From Flavobacteriia bacterium (GTDB taxonomy: Bacteria > Bacteroidota > Bacteroidia > Flavobacteriales_D > Crocinitomicaceae), in NCBI GenBank assembly GCA_947450325.1, contig CANFUT010000022.1, positions 1 through 64,000 on the forward strand: a DNA stretch of 64,000 nt, read 5' to 3'. Of the stretch, positions 16,457 to 25,600 are shown in pieces. The notes beneath the pieces are model-generated. The model was not told the origin of the DNA, did not search any database, and was given only the letters and a program-made list of their open reading frames with translations. How positions within the stretch are numbered: position 1 is the stretch's first letter; each line of letters starts with the position of its first letter. The position numbers and the translations under genes are program-made.

Positions 16457-17362
16457 ATGAATTCTGAAATTTCGCCCCTTCTAAAAGGTGATTTAATCGC
16501 CATTGTTGCTCCTGCAAAAGCAATCGAAGCACAATTGGTGTTGGACGCAAAAGCATTTTTTGAGTCGCACGGCTATCGTGTTGTTTTGGGCGAACATTGT
16601 TTGGGAACACACCATTATTTTTCAGGAACTGATGCGCAACGTGCAGAAGATTTTCAAAAAGCCATCGATAATCCAGAAATCAAAGCAATTATTTGCGCAA
16701 GAGGCGGTTATGGTTGCATTCGAATTCTAGATAGCATCAATTGGGCAGGCATGTTGCGAGATCCAAAATGGATTGTAGGATTTTCAGACGTTACCGTTTT
16801 TCACCAACGCATGCAAAAATTCGAGTTGAAAAGCATCCATGCCACCATGCCACTCAATTATGCAGAAAACACAACGATTTCCATGGATTCTATGCTCGAT
16901 GCATTGCAAGGAAAACAAACTGAAATTCAAATTACATCTCACCCATATAACAAACGCGGAAATGCTGTTGGAAAATTGATTGGTGGGAATTTTTCGATTT
17001 TATACAGTTTGTTAGCAACGGACGATCAACCAGAATATGCCAACACAATTCTCTTTATTGAAGATTTAGCAGAACAATTGTATCACCTCGACCGCATGTT
17101 TTATGCATTTGCAAAAGCAGGTATTTTAAACAGAATCAACGGTTTAATTGTCGGTGGAATGACAGACATGAAAGATACAGCGACGCCAATCGGTTTGACT
17201 TTACACGAAATTATTTTGTCGCATTTTGAATATCGAAAAATTCCGATTGTGTTTGATTTTCCAGCTGGACACATTGCAGATAACCGCGCGCTCATTTTTG
17301 GTACAGAAGTTGAATTAAACGTGGACGAATTAGCAGTTAATTTGAGTACTTTTGTTTCATAA
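16457..17362 (+). CDS. Muramoyltetrapeptide LD-carboxypeptidase (family S66)
   Basis: The enzyme removes the terminal D-Ala from muropeptide tetrapeptides during cell-wall recycling. The 301-residue protein has the full S66 layout: LKGDLIAIVAPA at the N-terminus, ICARGGYGCIRILD, and nucleophile S110 in GFSDVT. E202 lies in LFIEDLAEQLYHLDRM and H272 in FPAGHIADN, completing the Ser-Glu-His triad. There is no signal peptide, as expected for a cytosolic recycling enzyme. It starts a same-strand run with three envelope-type genes of unknown role. Confidence 0.94.
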   Translation: MNSEISPLLKGDLIAIVAPAKAIEAQLVLDAKAFFESHGYRVVLGEHCLGTHHYFSGTDAQRAEDFQKAIDNPEIKAIICARGGYGCIRILDSINWAGMLRDPKWIVGFSDVTVFHQRMQKFELKSIHATMPLNYAENTTISMDSMLDALQGKQTEIQITSHPYNKRGNAVGKLIGGNFSILYSLLATDDQPEYANTILFIEDLAEQLYHLDRMFYAFAKAGILNRINGLIVGGMTDMKDTATPIGLTLHEIILSHFEYRKIPIVFDFPAGHIADNRALIFGTEVELNVDELAVNLSTFVS

Positions 17363-17374
17363 TTCCATTTTTTG

Positions 17375-18046
17375 ATGAAAATTTTATTAGCCATATTGGT
17401 CATTTTTAGTTTGGGTTCTTGCGTTGAAATCATCGATGATTTAAGTATCAAAAGCGATGGATCAGGAACTTTCAAATATACAATCAACTTGAGTTCAAGC
17501 AAGGTAAAAATCAATTCGATTTTAGCGTTGGACAGTTTGGACGGTAAAAAAGTGCCTTCGATTGCTGAAATTCAGGAAAAAGTAAAATTTTACAAAGAAA
17601 AGTTAGGAAAAAAAGAAGGAATTACAAACGTGAAAGTAGAAGCAAACTACACTGAGTTTATCTTCAAATTTCAATGTGATTTCACCAATATTCAGATTCT
17701 ACAAAAATCAATCAAGGAAATCATTCGCGAAGAAAATGCGGATTGGGTGAACAAAGATTCTGACCACAATTGGTTGGTTTGGGATGGAAATAAATTGACA
17801 AGAACGATTCCTAAACTTCCTGCAACAGCGCAAGAAAGAATCAAAAAAGAAGACACAGAGGCCTTACAAAAAGGCAGTTACATTTCTATCACCAGATTCG
17901 ACAGACCGATAGAAAAATTTGAAAATGTGCAAGCGCAAATGTCAGCAAATAAAATGGCTGTAATGATTAAAACCAATCCATATTCTTTGAGTCAAAACAC
18001 TGAATTATTGGAAAATACCATTTACCTTAGCGGAATAAAAAAATAA
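17375..18046 (+). CDS. Putative lipoprotein, unknown function
   Basis: The protein has 223 residues. The signal MKILLAILVIFSLGSC gives a lipobox LGSC with Cys16. The mature part starts VEIIDDLSIKSDGSGTFKYTINLS, a pattern seen in Bacteroidota lipoproteins that resemble LppM-like or DUF-type mixed folds. I recognise no family with confidence. The start is ATG 17375; the TTG just before it is in frame but unnecessary. It follows ldcA by 12 nt, so they are probably co-transcribed. Confidence 0.75.
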   Translation: MKILLAILVIFSLGSCVEIIDDLSIKSDGSGTFKYTINLSSSKVKINSILALDSLDGKKVPSIAEIQEKVKFYKEKLGKKEGITNVKVEANYTEFIFKFQCDFTNIQILQKSIKEIIREENADWVNKDSDHNWLVWDGNKLTRTIPKLPATAQERIKKEDTEALQKGSYISITRFDRPIEKFENVQAQMSANKMAVMIKTNPYSLSQNTELLENTIYLSGIKK

Positions 18047-18108
18047 GTTAATTTTTCGGTAAATTCGAAAGGATGCCGTACATTGTGAAAAAGTTGTTTT
18101 TACCGAAT

Positions 18109-19974
18109 ATGAAGAATCTATATTGCCTTATCAGTGTGTTTGCTTTCACTTATTCCTTTGGGCAATCTTCCGAAGATTTAATCCCAAAAGATGCTGTTAC
18201 TGTATTCAGTATCAACAACATTAGTTTGTTGAAGAAAGTATCGATGGATGAATTAGTGCAATACGAATTCATGTCAGAAGTGCAATCTGAATTGTTTGAT
18301 GGTTCTACACAAGGCAAAACCTTGAAAGATTCTGGAATTGATTTTGATCAAAAATTAAACATTTTCTATGGTTTAAATCCAGATTTTGAAGTGGCAGGAT
18401 TCACTTTTGGAATCAAAAATAAAAAACAACTTTTCACCGTTTTTGACGATTTCGACCGTGTGGAAACCAAAATTCCGAACGTTGAGTTTTATTCAAGTTA
18501 TTCAAACTACTTAATCATCAAGGGAAATTCTGGATTGATTTTACGGGTTGACCCAAGCTACGAAAAAGTTTCAACTATCGCAGATTCTATTTGGTTTGCA
18601 AGAGGTTATGGCTATTTCAACGACAACACCAACAACGATGAATTTGATGAAATGGATCCAGAAATGGAAGAAGATTTTGGTCCTATTGTCCCAGAAGTAG
18701 ACGAAGCCATCGAAGAAGTAGAAATCGAAGGCGAAATGGACGAAAATGATTTGATGAGTAAAAACTATTGGGAAATGCGTGACAGCATCAATGTTACTTT
18801 ACAAAGTAAATATTTGAAAAACATCTGCGACGAAATTTTTGTACAAAACATTGATTTAAAGAAAAATGACCCAAAATTTGCTGCACAACTTGCCCACGCA
18901 TCAGACGGTATTTTTTACTTAGACAATTCTAGAAATTTCAGAAATACAAGAGGTTTATGGAATTTTCAGATTCTATTTCCTGAGTTGTTCACCGACATGC
19001 AAGAATTGTACACTGGAAACGTAATGGTTGGTGATATAGTTCTGAAAGACAACACGATTGACATCAATTTTCAAGCAAATTATGGTGAAACATTGGGGAC
19101 CATTTATGAAAAATTGAACAGCACCAAATTTGATTCTCACGTGTTGCAATACATCCATGAAAATAGTACTGGTTTTTTCACTTACAATATCAATTTAAAA
19201 GAAGGATACAACCAAGCTTATGATATCATCATTCCGATCTTAAGTGAAGAAAAAGATCCGCGCATTTCAAGTAACGTTTTGATGGCTGAGTTGATCAATG
19301 AATTTGTAGATACTGATGCACTTTTCGAGACTTACAAAGGAAGTATGTTTGGCAGTTTCAACGGTATCAAAAAAGTAAAAACGACCAGAATCGAATTTTT
19401 ATACGACGAAAATACTTTTGAATACGAAGAAAAAGAAATTCAAAGCGAAGAAGACATGCCGATTTTCACGTTAGGATTTTCGACAAATCGAAGCGATATT
19501 CCTGAGAAAATCTTGAAACACTTCGGAAAAATGACTTCAAGATTTAAAAATAAAGGTGAATATTGGGTGATTGAAGATGCAGTACTAAATTCGATTCCAT
19601 TGTATATCATCAATAAAAACGGTTTGTTGATTTTTACCAATGACGAAGATTTGGCAATTAACCACAACAATGGTTATGGTTCTCAAGCTTTGTCTGGAAA
19701 AAGAGCGAAAAAAGCGAAATCTAGCAAATTCATGTACGGCTATTTTGACTGGAGCGAAGCTTTATCAAGTCTTCCAAGAGAAATGTTCAATACCAGACAA
19801 AATGAAATTCTAGATGCGATGCGTAACAAAACAGGCGTATTGGAATTGACTTCATCCAAAACAACCAAAACAAATACAACTTTCAATTTGGTTTACAATT
19901 TTGATGGAACTTATGATAATTCAGGAAAATATTTATTGGATTTAGTGAATTCAATTTATGTACTTTCTAAATAA
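18109..19974 (+). CDS. Secreted DUF4836-like protein with an acidic insert
   Basis: The protein has 621 residues with signal peptide MKNLYCLISVFAFTYSFGQ. The mature start SEDLIPKDAVTVFSINNISLLKK fits the DUF4836 theme (PKDAVxVxSINxxxLLxK) of Bacteroidota envelope proteins. Around residues 188-222 there is a highly acidic insert (NNDEFDEMDPEMEEDFG, then EEVEIEGEMDEND), which probably forms a flexible loop and may bind cations. The function of the family is unknown. ATG 18073 also exists, but ATG 18109 gives the clean signal peptide. The next gene begins 17 nt after its stop. Confidence 0.72.
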   Translation: MKNLYCLISVFAFTYSFGQSSEDLIPKDAVTVFSINNISLLKKVSMDELVQYEFMSEVQSELFDGSTQGKTLKDSGIDFDQKLNIFYGLNPDFEVAGFTFGIKNKKQLFTVFDDFDRVETKIPNVEFYSSYSNYLIIKGNSGLILRVDPSYEKVSTIADSIWFARGYGYFNDNTNNDEFDEMDPEMEEDFGPIVPEVDEAIEEVEIEGEMDENDLMSKNYWEMRDSINVTLQSKYLKNICDEIFVQNIDLKKNDPKFAAQLAHASDGIFYLDNSRNFRNTRGLWNFQILFPELFTDMQELYTGNVMVGDIVLKDNTIDINFQANYGETLGTIYEKLNSTKFDSHVLQYIHENSTGFFTYNINLKEGYNQAYDIIIPILSEEKDPRISSNVLMAELINEFVDTDALFETYKGSMFGSFNGIKKVKTTRIEFLYDENTFEYEEKEIQSEEDMPIFTLGFSTNRSDIPEKILKHFGKMTSRFKNKGEYWVIEDAVLNSIPLYIINKNGLLIFTNDEDLAINHNNGYGSQALSGKRAKKAKSSKFMYGYFDWSEALSSLPREMFNTRQNEILDAMRNKTGVLELTSSKTTKTNTTFNLVYNFDGTYDNSGKYLLDLVNSIYVLSK

Positions 19975-19991
19975 ATCAGCAAACATTATCT

Positions 19992-21320
19992 ATGGCTAGA
20001 AAAGTTTTATTTATTGTTTTTTTGATTACGTTATTGGCTGGATTTTTCTACTACAAACCACTTTTTAGCAAAACACTTCCAGAACCTTCATTGGTAGATA
20101 GACTTCCTGATGGTGATTTTTTAGGTCGCATTTATATTTTGGATGTTGCCAGAGAATCCTCTCCGATGCTTTTCTACAACAAAGTTCCAATTCGAGATTT
20201 TTTAACTCATGAATTTTTGTTGGCTCAAGGAAAAAATTACGGTCTCGATCTACAAAAGCCAGCCTATTTTTTCGCCAATGAATCGGGAGAATGGGGCGCA
20301 TTGATTTCAGTTAATGACAGTTCTAAAATTTATCCTGGAATTGTGCGACTGAAAAGCAATATCAAATTGGACGACACATTGGTCAGCGAGCAAAAAGTAC
20401 ACGTTTTGCGTTCAGAACATTTGTATTTAACGTATGATAAAAAATGGTTTTTCGTTTACCAAGGAACGCAACTTCCGAAAAGGTTGTACAATGTGAAATT
20501 CGCTGAGAAAAATGATGTCACCAAAGCTTGGAAAGCATTTACTGAAGAAAAACAATTCAAGGATGAAAAATTAGTCATCTTTTCCAATTCAAAAAAATTG
20601 AGAAGCCAAGGAATTGAAACCGCTTTGTTTGCCCACGACAGTGATTCAATGAACATTCACCTCAAAACCTATATTCGGAACAAGAAGCCGTTAAATATCT
20701 CTTTTAAACCATCAGGATTGGCTTTTGAAGACAAACTTGGAACTGATAAATTGGTGAATTTGCATTTGAATGTAGAAAATCTGCGCAATGACAAATCAGA
20801 TCCAATTTACAAAGCACTCGTCAGATTGGGAAAAAAAGTAAGTTTTCCAACAGATGCCTTTTTGAAAGCTTGGAATGGCGATTTATCGTTTCACCAAGGA
20901 GGAACAGTGAAAATCAAAGAAACGTTTGTAGAATCTATTTTGGATGAAAATTTCAATGTTACTGAGGTAAAAAGCAGCGTGATGAAAGATGTTCCAGGAT
21001 TTGCCTTTATGATGTCGACGAATGAATATCAAAAAGAATTTTTGTCGAAACTTTTCGCCAAAGGAATCATGCGCAAGGAAAACAACAAATTCTATGTGCT
21101 TACTTCTCCCCCACTGAGAATCAGACAAACACCTTCACACATTTATTTGTATTCTTCAGATTTTACGCCCAAAACCAAAGAATCAAATTTCAATGGCGGA
21201 ATTTGGAACGACAAAGGGATCAAATACGGATTTTCTTTGGATTCACTGACAAGCAATGAGCTTTTTGGAAGCGTTCACATTCCAGTCAAAAGATTTTTGA
21301 AGCGCAATAAGTTTTTCTAA
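19992..21320 (+). CDS. Membrane-anchored protein, unknown function
   Basis: The protein has 442 residues. One N-terminal hydrophobic segment (KVLFIVFLITLLAGFFYY) acts as anchor or uncleaved signal. The rest is a strand-rich soluble domain including LPDGDFLGRIYILDVARESS and FPTDAFLKAWNGDLSFHQGG. The latter echoes the mid-part of DUF4836-like proteins (substrate-free barrels with LPxxMF), so it may be a distant partner of the preceding gene. It ends by overlapping the convergent aldehyde dehydrogenase gene by 4 nt (CTAA, 21317-21320). No family is recognised. Confidence 0.72.
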   Translation: MARKVLFIVFLITLLAGFFYYKPLFSKTLPEPSLVDRLPDGDFLGRIYILDVARESSPMLFYNKVPIRDFLTHEFLLAQGKNYGLDLQKPAYFFANESGEWGALISVNDSSKIYPGIVRLKSNIKLDDTLVSEQKVHVLRSEHLYLTYDKKWFFVYQGTQLPKRLYNVKFAEKNDVTKAWKAFTEEKQFKDEKLVIFSNSKKLRSQGIETALFAHDSDSMNIHLKTYIRNKKPLNISFKPSGLAFEDKLGTDKLVNLHLNVENLRNDKSDPIYKALVRLGKKVSFPTDAFLKAWNGDLSFHQGGTVKIKETFVESILDENFNVTEVKSSVMKDVPGFAFMMSTNEYQKEFLSKLFAKGIMRKENNKFYVLTSPPLRIRQTPSHIYLYSSDFTPKTKESNFNGGIWNDKGIKYGFSLDSLTSNELFGSVHIPVKRFLKRNKFF

Positions 21321-22759
21321 AACTTCACGAAAACATTTTTCGGTTCGGTGAAAAAGCGAAGCGCTTCCCATCCTCCTTCTCTTCCAACTCCAGAAGATTT
21401 TACTCCACCAAAAGGCGTTCTCAAATCTCTGACCAACCATGCATTGATCCAAACAATTCCTGCTTCGATTTGATCGGCCATTCTGTGTGCTCGTTTTAAA
21501 TCGGAAGTCCATAAAGTAGCACTCAATCCATATTGCGTGGAATTCGCCATTTCTAATACTTCTTCTTCCGTATCAAAAGGCGTCAACGTCACTACAGGCC
21601 CAAAAATTTCTTCTTGATTGGTTCTGCATTTAAAATCCAATCCTTCTATCACGGTTGCTTGCAAAAAATATCCTTCATTGTAAGGCGCTTCAAGATGCAC
21701 TTGGTTTCCACCAGCAATCACTTTTCCGCCTTCTTGTTTGGCTATTTCAATGTAGGAAATAACTTTCTCCAAATGCGGCTTGGACACCAAGGCACCCATT
21801 TTTGCCTTCGGATCAGTTGGATGAGAAACAGTTAATTTCTCAACTCTTTCAACAAATGCGGTTTTGAATTTATCATAGATTCCACGTTGAACGAAGATTC
21901 TAGAACCACACAAACAAATCTGTCCTTGATTTGCAAAAGATGAACGCACAGTTGTTGTTAGCATTTCATCAAAATCACAATCGTCAAAAATGATATTTGG
22001 GTTTTTTCCTCCTAATTCTAGTGATAATTTCTTGAACATTGGCGCAGCAGTTCTCGCGATATATTCACCAGTTTTGGTTCCGCCCGTAAATGAAATTGCT
22101 TTGATTTTAGGATGCTTTACGATGGCATCGCCCACTTTACTTCCAGCGCCATGAATGATATTTAAAACACCTGCTGGCATCCCAGCTTCAGATAAAACTT
22201 TGCCAAGTAAATATGCGGTGTATGGAGTTACTTCTGATGGCTTTGCAATCACACAATTTCCTGCAGCCAATGCGGGAGCAATTTTCCAAGTAAAAAGATA
22301 CAAGGGCAAATTCCAAGGAGAAATGCAACCTACGACACCAATTGGTTTTCTAGTGGTATAATTGATTCCTTCTCCTTCCATGGAGTGTGCTTCGGCAGCA
22401 AAATGCAAAATTCCAGTAGCAAAGAAATGAAAATTAGAAATCGCTCTCGGAATATCAACATGTGCAGCCAAAGAAACAGGCTTTCCATTGTCTTTAGATT
22501 CTGCTTGAACAAATTCATCCATTCGATTCTGAATACCTTCGGAAACCTTCACTAAAATAGCACTACGCTGATCGATTGACATCTTAGACCAAATTGGAAA
22601 AGCTTTTTCTGCGGCTTCAACGGCTACTTGAACATCACTTTCATCCGAATCTGGAATCAAGGAATAAACTTTGCCTGTGGCAGGTTCATAATTATCAATG
22701 TAATTTCCTTCATTTGGATTGATGTATTGACCGTTGATGTAGTTCTGAAGCTTTTCCAT
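21317..22759 (-). CDS. Aldehyde dehydrogenase, 2-aminomuconate/2-hydroxymuconate semialdehyde type
   Basis: The protein has 480 residues, full ALDH length. The active site shows N150 (SPWNLP), E248 (LELGGKNP) and C282 (GQICLCGSR). The C-terminal motif INAWLVRDLRTPFGGVKSSG and the CLCGSR context resemble ALDH8A1 and 2-hydroxymuconic semialdehyde dehydrogenases. These oxidise the semialdehyde formed after ring opening of 3-hydroxyanthranilate. With kynU and kmo 7-10 kb away, a role in tryptophan carbon breakdown is likely but not proven. No 3-hydroxyanthranilate dioxygenase or ACMS decarboxylase lies in the window. It stands alone, with convergent overlap with the preceding plus-strand gene. 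Confidence 0.85.
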   Translation of the reverse strand: MEKLQNYINGQYINPNEGNYIDNYEPATGKVYSLIPDSDESDVQVAVEAAEKAFPIWSKMSIDQRSAILVKVSEGIQNRMDEFVQAESKDNGKPVSLAAHVDIPRAISNFHFFATGILHFAAEAHSMEGEGINYTTRKPIGVVGCISPWNLPLYLFTWKIAPALAAGNCVIAKPSEVTPYTAYLLGKVLSEAGMPAGVLNIIHGAGSKVGDAIVKHPKIKAISFTGGTKTGEYIARTAAPMFKKLSLELGGKNPNIIFDDCDFDEMLTTTVRSSFANQGQICLCGSRIFVQRGIYDKFKTAFVERVEKLTVSHPTDPKAKMGALVSKPHLEKVISYIEIAKQEGGKVIAGGNQVHLEAPYNEGYFLQATVIEGLDFKCRTNQEEIFGPVVTLTPFDTEEEVLEMANSTQYGLSATLWTSDLKRAHRMADQIEAGIVWINAWLVRDLRTPFGGVKSSGVGREGGWEALRFFTEPKNVFVKF

Positions 22760-22840
22760 GGTGTTGATTTCTTTTGGGTAAAATTACAGCATTTTTTTGA
22801 CTTGAAAATTGAAGGTTGCATGAAATTTTCTGGACAAAAA

Positions 22841-22869
22841 AAATCCTGAATTCAAAGAATCCAGGATTT
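22841..22869 (-). terminator. Terminator of the PA-domain T9SS gene
   Basis: The stem AAATCCTG/CAGGATTT (22841-22848, 22862-22869) continues inward as ATTC/GAAT around an AAA loop after one mismatch. On the minus strand it is followed by a T-run (22840-22836). It lies 20 nt past the stop of the 22890-24617 gene. Confidence 0.75.
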
Positions 22870-22889
22870 CAAAATATTAAAGTATTTTA

Positions 22890-24617
22890 TTATTTATTGA
22901 TAACAACATTTACTTTGCTAACAGTTCCATCAGTCATTTGTAAATTGATGATGTACATACCGTTGTTCAATTCAGCAGTATTCACTTTCACTTTACCATT
23001 TGCATCAGTTGTAACTGTTGTATTCATAACTGTTTTACCAGCCAAATCAGTTACAGTCATAGTAGCATCACCAGTATAACCTTTTATTGCAACAATCACT
23101 TGATCTTTTGCAGGATTTGGGTAAACATTTGCTTCAACAGTATTTGTTTCCAAAATTCCAGCTTCAGCAGCTAAATAAGTTTTCACACCAATTGCAGGAA
23201 CAGGATCACCTGAGAAACCGATGCTAAATGTACCAGCGTCAGCGATCGGACCAACAGGTTGAGCGTCTAATGCTGAATTTTGAGCATATTTAGTTTGAGT
23301 GTCATAAGCCATGAAAATTGTAGTACTGCTAGTTGTAGCACAAAACAAATATCTAGCACCATCCTCTAACATAAATGGAGTATCAAAAGCTTGGTAAAGG
23401 ATTGTATCTTGCAAATCTGCAGCAAAAGTGTAAGAACCAGAACCTTTCTCGTCTAATGCTGTAAAACCAAATGCAGCATCATTTAAATCAATAAATTGGT
23501 CATTCCATTGGTAACCTTGTACCAAGATTTCTTCACCAATTACATCTCCATCGGCAGCATTTTTCAAAACTCCAAAGTAAACACCTTGTGCTCCAACTCT
23601 ACTTGCATTTGCATTTTTAAAATGAATACAAGTTGTAAAAGAACCAGTTTGAGTACTTGGTTTAGAACCTTGATCGATTGTTGGTTTTCCATTTGCATCT
23701 AAGCGAGCTAAAGAAATCATATCGTTTGTCAATACAAATCTTGTAGTAATGACATTATCGGAAGGGTAATCATCAGTTACAGTTGGAGTCAAAGTGTAAG
23801 TAATTGCATAATTTCCTGCACTGAAAGCTGAAGAAGAAAAAGCTGGGAAATCTACCCAAACACTGTCTTGAGTCGCTGTTCCAGAAACGAAATCAAAAGA
23901 ATTCGAAGTTTGATTGTAAATAGAAGTTCCATTATATGTAATATCTGCAGTTACAGTCACACCTGTTTGAAAAGCAGAACCATAATTGAAAACATATAAC
24001 CCAAGATTTACTGGAAATTCAGTAGAGTTTACAGCCAATACAGAAGGAATCGCTTGTTCTTCAGCAACTCTGATGTATTTACTAGCAGTTCCAATATCAT
24101 TTACATAATAATTTTCTTTATTACCAATAAAAGCAATTACATTTTCACCATTATCGATTTTTGCTCTGATCAATGCTCCAGTTACATCTGAAACCATTAC
24201 AACAGGAATTGTAACATTTAACCCTTGAGCTCCACCTCCCATTGCGATTGGTGGACCAGAAATATTATTGACAACGATTACAGCAATAGCTCCAGCATTT
24301 TGTGCATTTAATGCTTTTACACCAAATTCGCAAGAACCTCGATATAACATGGCAATTTTACCATTCAAAGAACCAACAGCAGCTACATCACACATTAAAG
24401 AATCAGCAGTTGGAGTTAAATCATTTGCCAAAACAACAGTATCTAATACCGCATTAGCAGTGATTAACAAATCTGGAACACCCCAATCGGTGATCGCAGC
24501 ATATGTTAATTCATACCCTCCAGCAATTGAAGCAGGCTCTTCAACGGAGAAAATCACCTGAGAATTTGCGCAAAAACCTGTAAAGGCAAGCGCGATTGTA
24601 AGTAGTGTTTTTTTCAT
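22890..24617 (-). CDS. Secreted PA-domain protein with T9SS sorting domain
   Basis: The protein has 575 residues with a signal peptide ending FCANSQ. Residues about 75-165 form a protease-associated (PA) domain: LNGKIAMLYRGSCEFGVKAL, NAGAIAVIVVNN, and IPVVMVSDVTGALI. The middle part (about 195-485) is strand-rich and carries no protease motif that I can see. From about 495 a type A sorting domain (VEANVYPNPAKDQVIV, LAGKTVMNTTV, LNNGMYIINLQ) directs export by T9SS. PA domains usually act as substrate or protein interaction modules beside a peptidase. Here there is none, so an adhesive or structural role is possible. Confidence 0.88.
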   Translation of the reverse strand: MKKTLLTIALAFTGFCANSQVIFSVEEPASIAGGYELTYAAITDWGVPDLLITANAVLDTVVLANDLTPTADSLMCDVAAVGSLNGKIAMLYRGSCEFGVKALNAQNAGAIAVIVVNNISGPPIAMGGGAQGLNVTIPVVMVSDVTGALIRAKIDNGENVIAFIGNKENYYVNDIGTASKYIRVAEEQAIPSVLAVNSTEFPVNLGLYVFNYGSAFQTGVTVTADITYNGTSIYNQTSNSFDFVSGTATQDSVWVDFPAFSSSAFSAGNYAITYTLTPTVTDDYPSDNVITTRFVLTNDMISLARLDANGKPTIDQGSKPSTQTGSFTTCIHFKNANASRVGAQGVYFGVLKNAADGDVIGEEILVQGYQWNDQFIDLNDAAFGFTALDEKGSGSYTFAADLQDTILYQAFDTPFMLEDGARYLFCATTSSTTIFMAYDTQTKYAQNSALDAQPVGPIADAGTFSIGFSGDPVPAIGVKTYLAAEAGILETNTVEANVYPNPAKDQVIVAIKGYTGDATMTVTDLAGKTVMNTTVTTDANGKVKVNTAELNNGMYIINLQMTDGTVSKVNVVINK

Positions 24618-24731
24618 AATTTTTTGAGTTTATAATTGTAAAAGTAAGAAAACATTCAAATAAATAAAAATTTTATTCTGCCTAAATTTTTAATATTAAA
24701 TGAAAGGAATATATTAATTAATAGAAAATGA

Positions 24732-24757
24732 AAAAGGCCACATCACTGTGACCTTTT
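24732..24757 (-). terminator. Terminator of sdhCAB
   Basis: The stem AAAAGGCCACA with TGTGACCTTTT has one C-A mismatch on the plus strand. In minus-strand RNA this becomes a U-G wobble, which fits termination of the minus-strand sdh operon 22 nt upstream. Confidence 0.75.
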
Positions 24758-24778
24758 AAAGTATTATGAGAAACTTAA

Positions 24779-25546
24779 TTAAGCTTCAGAAGTTACTGCT
24801 GCTTTCAAGAATTCACGGTTCATTCTAGCGATGTTATCCAAAGAAATTTCTTTCGGACATTCAACGGCACAAGCACCAGTATTTGTACAATTTCCAAAAC
24901 CTTCTTCGTCCATTGTTCTAACCATATTAAGCACTCGCTCTTTTGCTTCAACTTTTCCTTGAGGCAATAAAGCCATTTGAGAAACTTTAGCAGAAACGAA
25001 TAACATTGCGGATGCATTTACACAAGAAGCTACACACGCACCACAACCAATACATGCAGCTGCTTCGAAAGCTTTGTCTGCATCGTGTTTTGGAATTGGA
25101 ATCGCATTTGCATCCATTGTTCTACCAGAAGTGTTTACAGAAACAAATCCTCCTGCTTGTTGGATTCTATCAAAAGCACTTCTATCAACAACTAAATCTT
25201 TGATTACAGGAAAAGCTTTTGCTCTCCATGGCTCAACATAGATAGTTTCTCCATCTTTGAATTTACGCATGTGCAACTGACAAGTTGTTACTGCTCTGTC
25301 AGGTCCGTGAGCTTCTCCGTTGATAAATAAAGAACACATTCCGCAAATTCCTTCGCGACAATCGTGATCAAATGCGATTGGTTCTTGTCTTTCATTGATT
25401 AATTGTTCATTTAATTGGTCTAACATTTCCAAAAATGAACTATCTGTAGAAACGTTATCTAACTTGTACGTTTCCATACTACCTTTTGCATTGGCATTTT
25501 TTTGACGCCAGATTTTAAGGTTTATATTTATAGTTTTTGATGCCAT
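24779..25546 (-). CDS. sdhB: Succinate dehydrogenase iron-sulfur subunit
   Basis: The protein carries electrons from the flavoprotein to the quinone site of complex II. The 255-residue protein has a plant-type [2Fe-2S] cluster (C63, C68, C71, C89 in [11 protein letters not shown] and TTC). It also has two ferredoxin-like clusters, [11 protein letters not shown] and [12 protein letters not shown]. In the second, a Thr replaces the second Cys, as in many complex II proteins. It is the last gene of sdhCAB. Confidence 0.96.
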   Translation of the reverse strand: MASKTININLKIWRQKNANAKGSMETYKLDNVSTDSSFLEMLDQLNEQLINERQEPIAFDHDCREGICGMCSLFINGEAHGPDRAVTTCQLHMRKFKDGETIYVEPWRAKAFPVIKDLVVDRSAFDRIQQAGGFVSVNTSGRTMDANAIPIPKHDADKAFEAAACIGCGACVASCVNASAMLFVSAKVSQMALLPQGKVEAKERVLNMVRTMDEEGFGNCTNTGACAVECPKEISLDNIARMNREFLKAAVTSEA

Positions 25547-25600
25547 TTTAAATCGTTTTTTCTTACTTTTTACTCTTGCCTAATAACTCAATACTAATGC

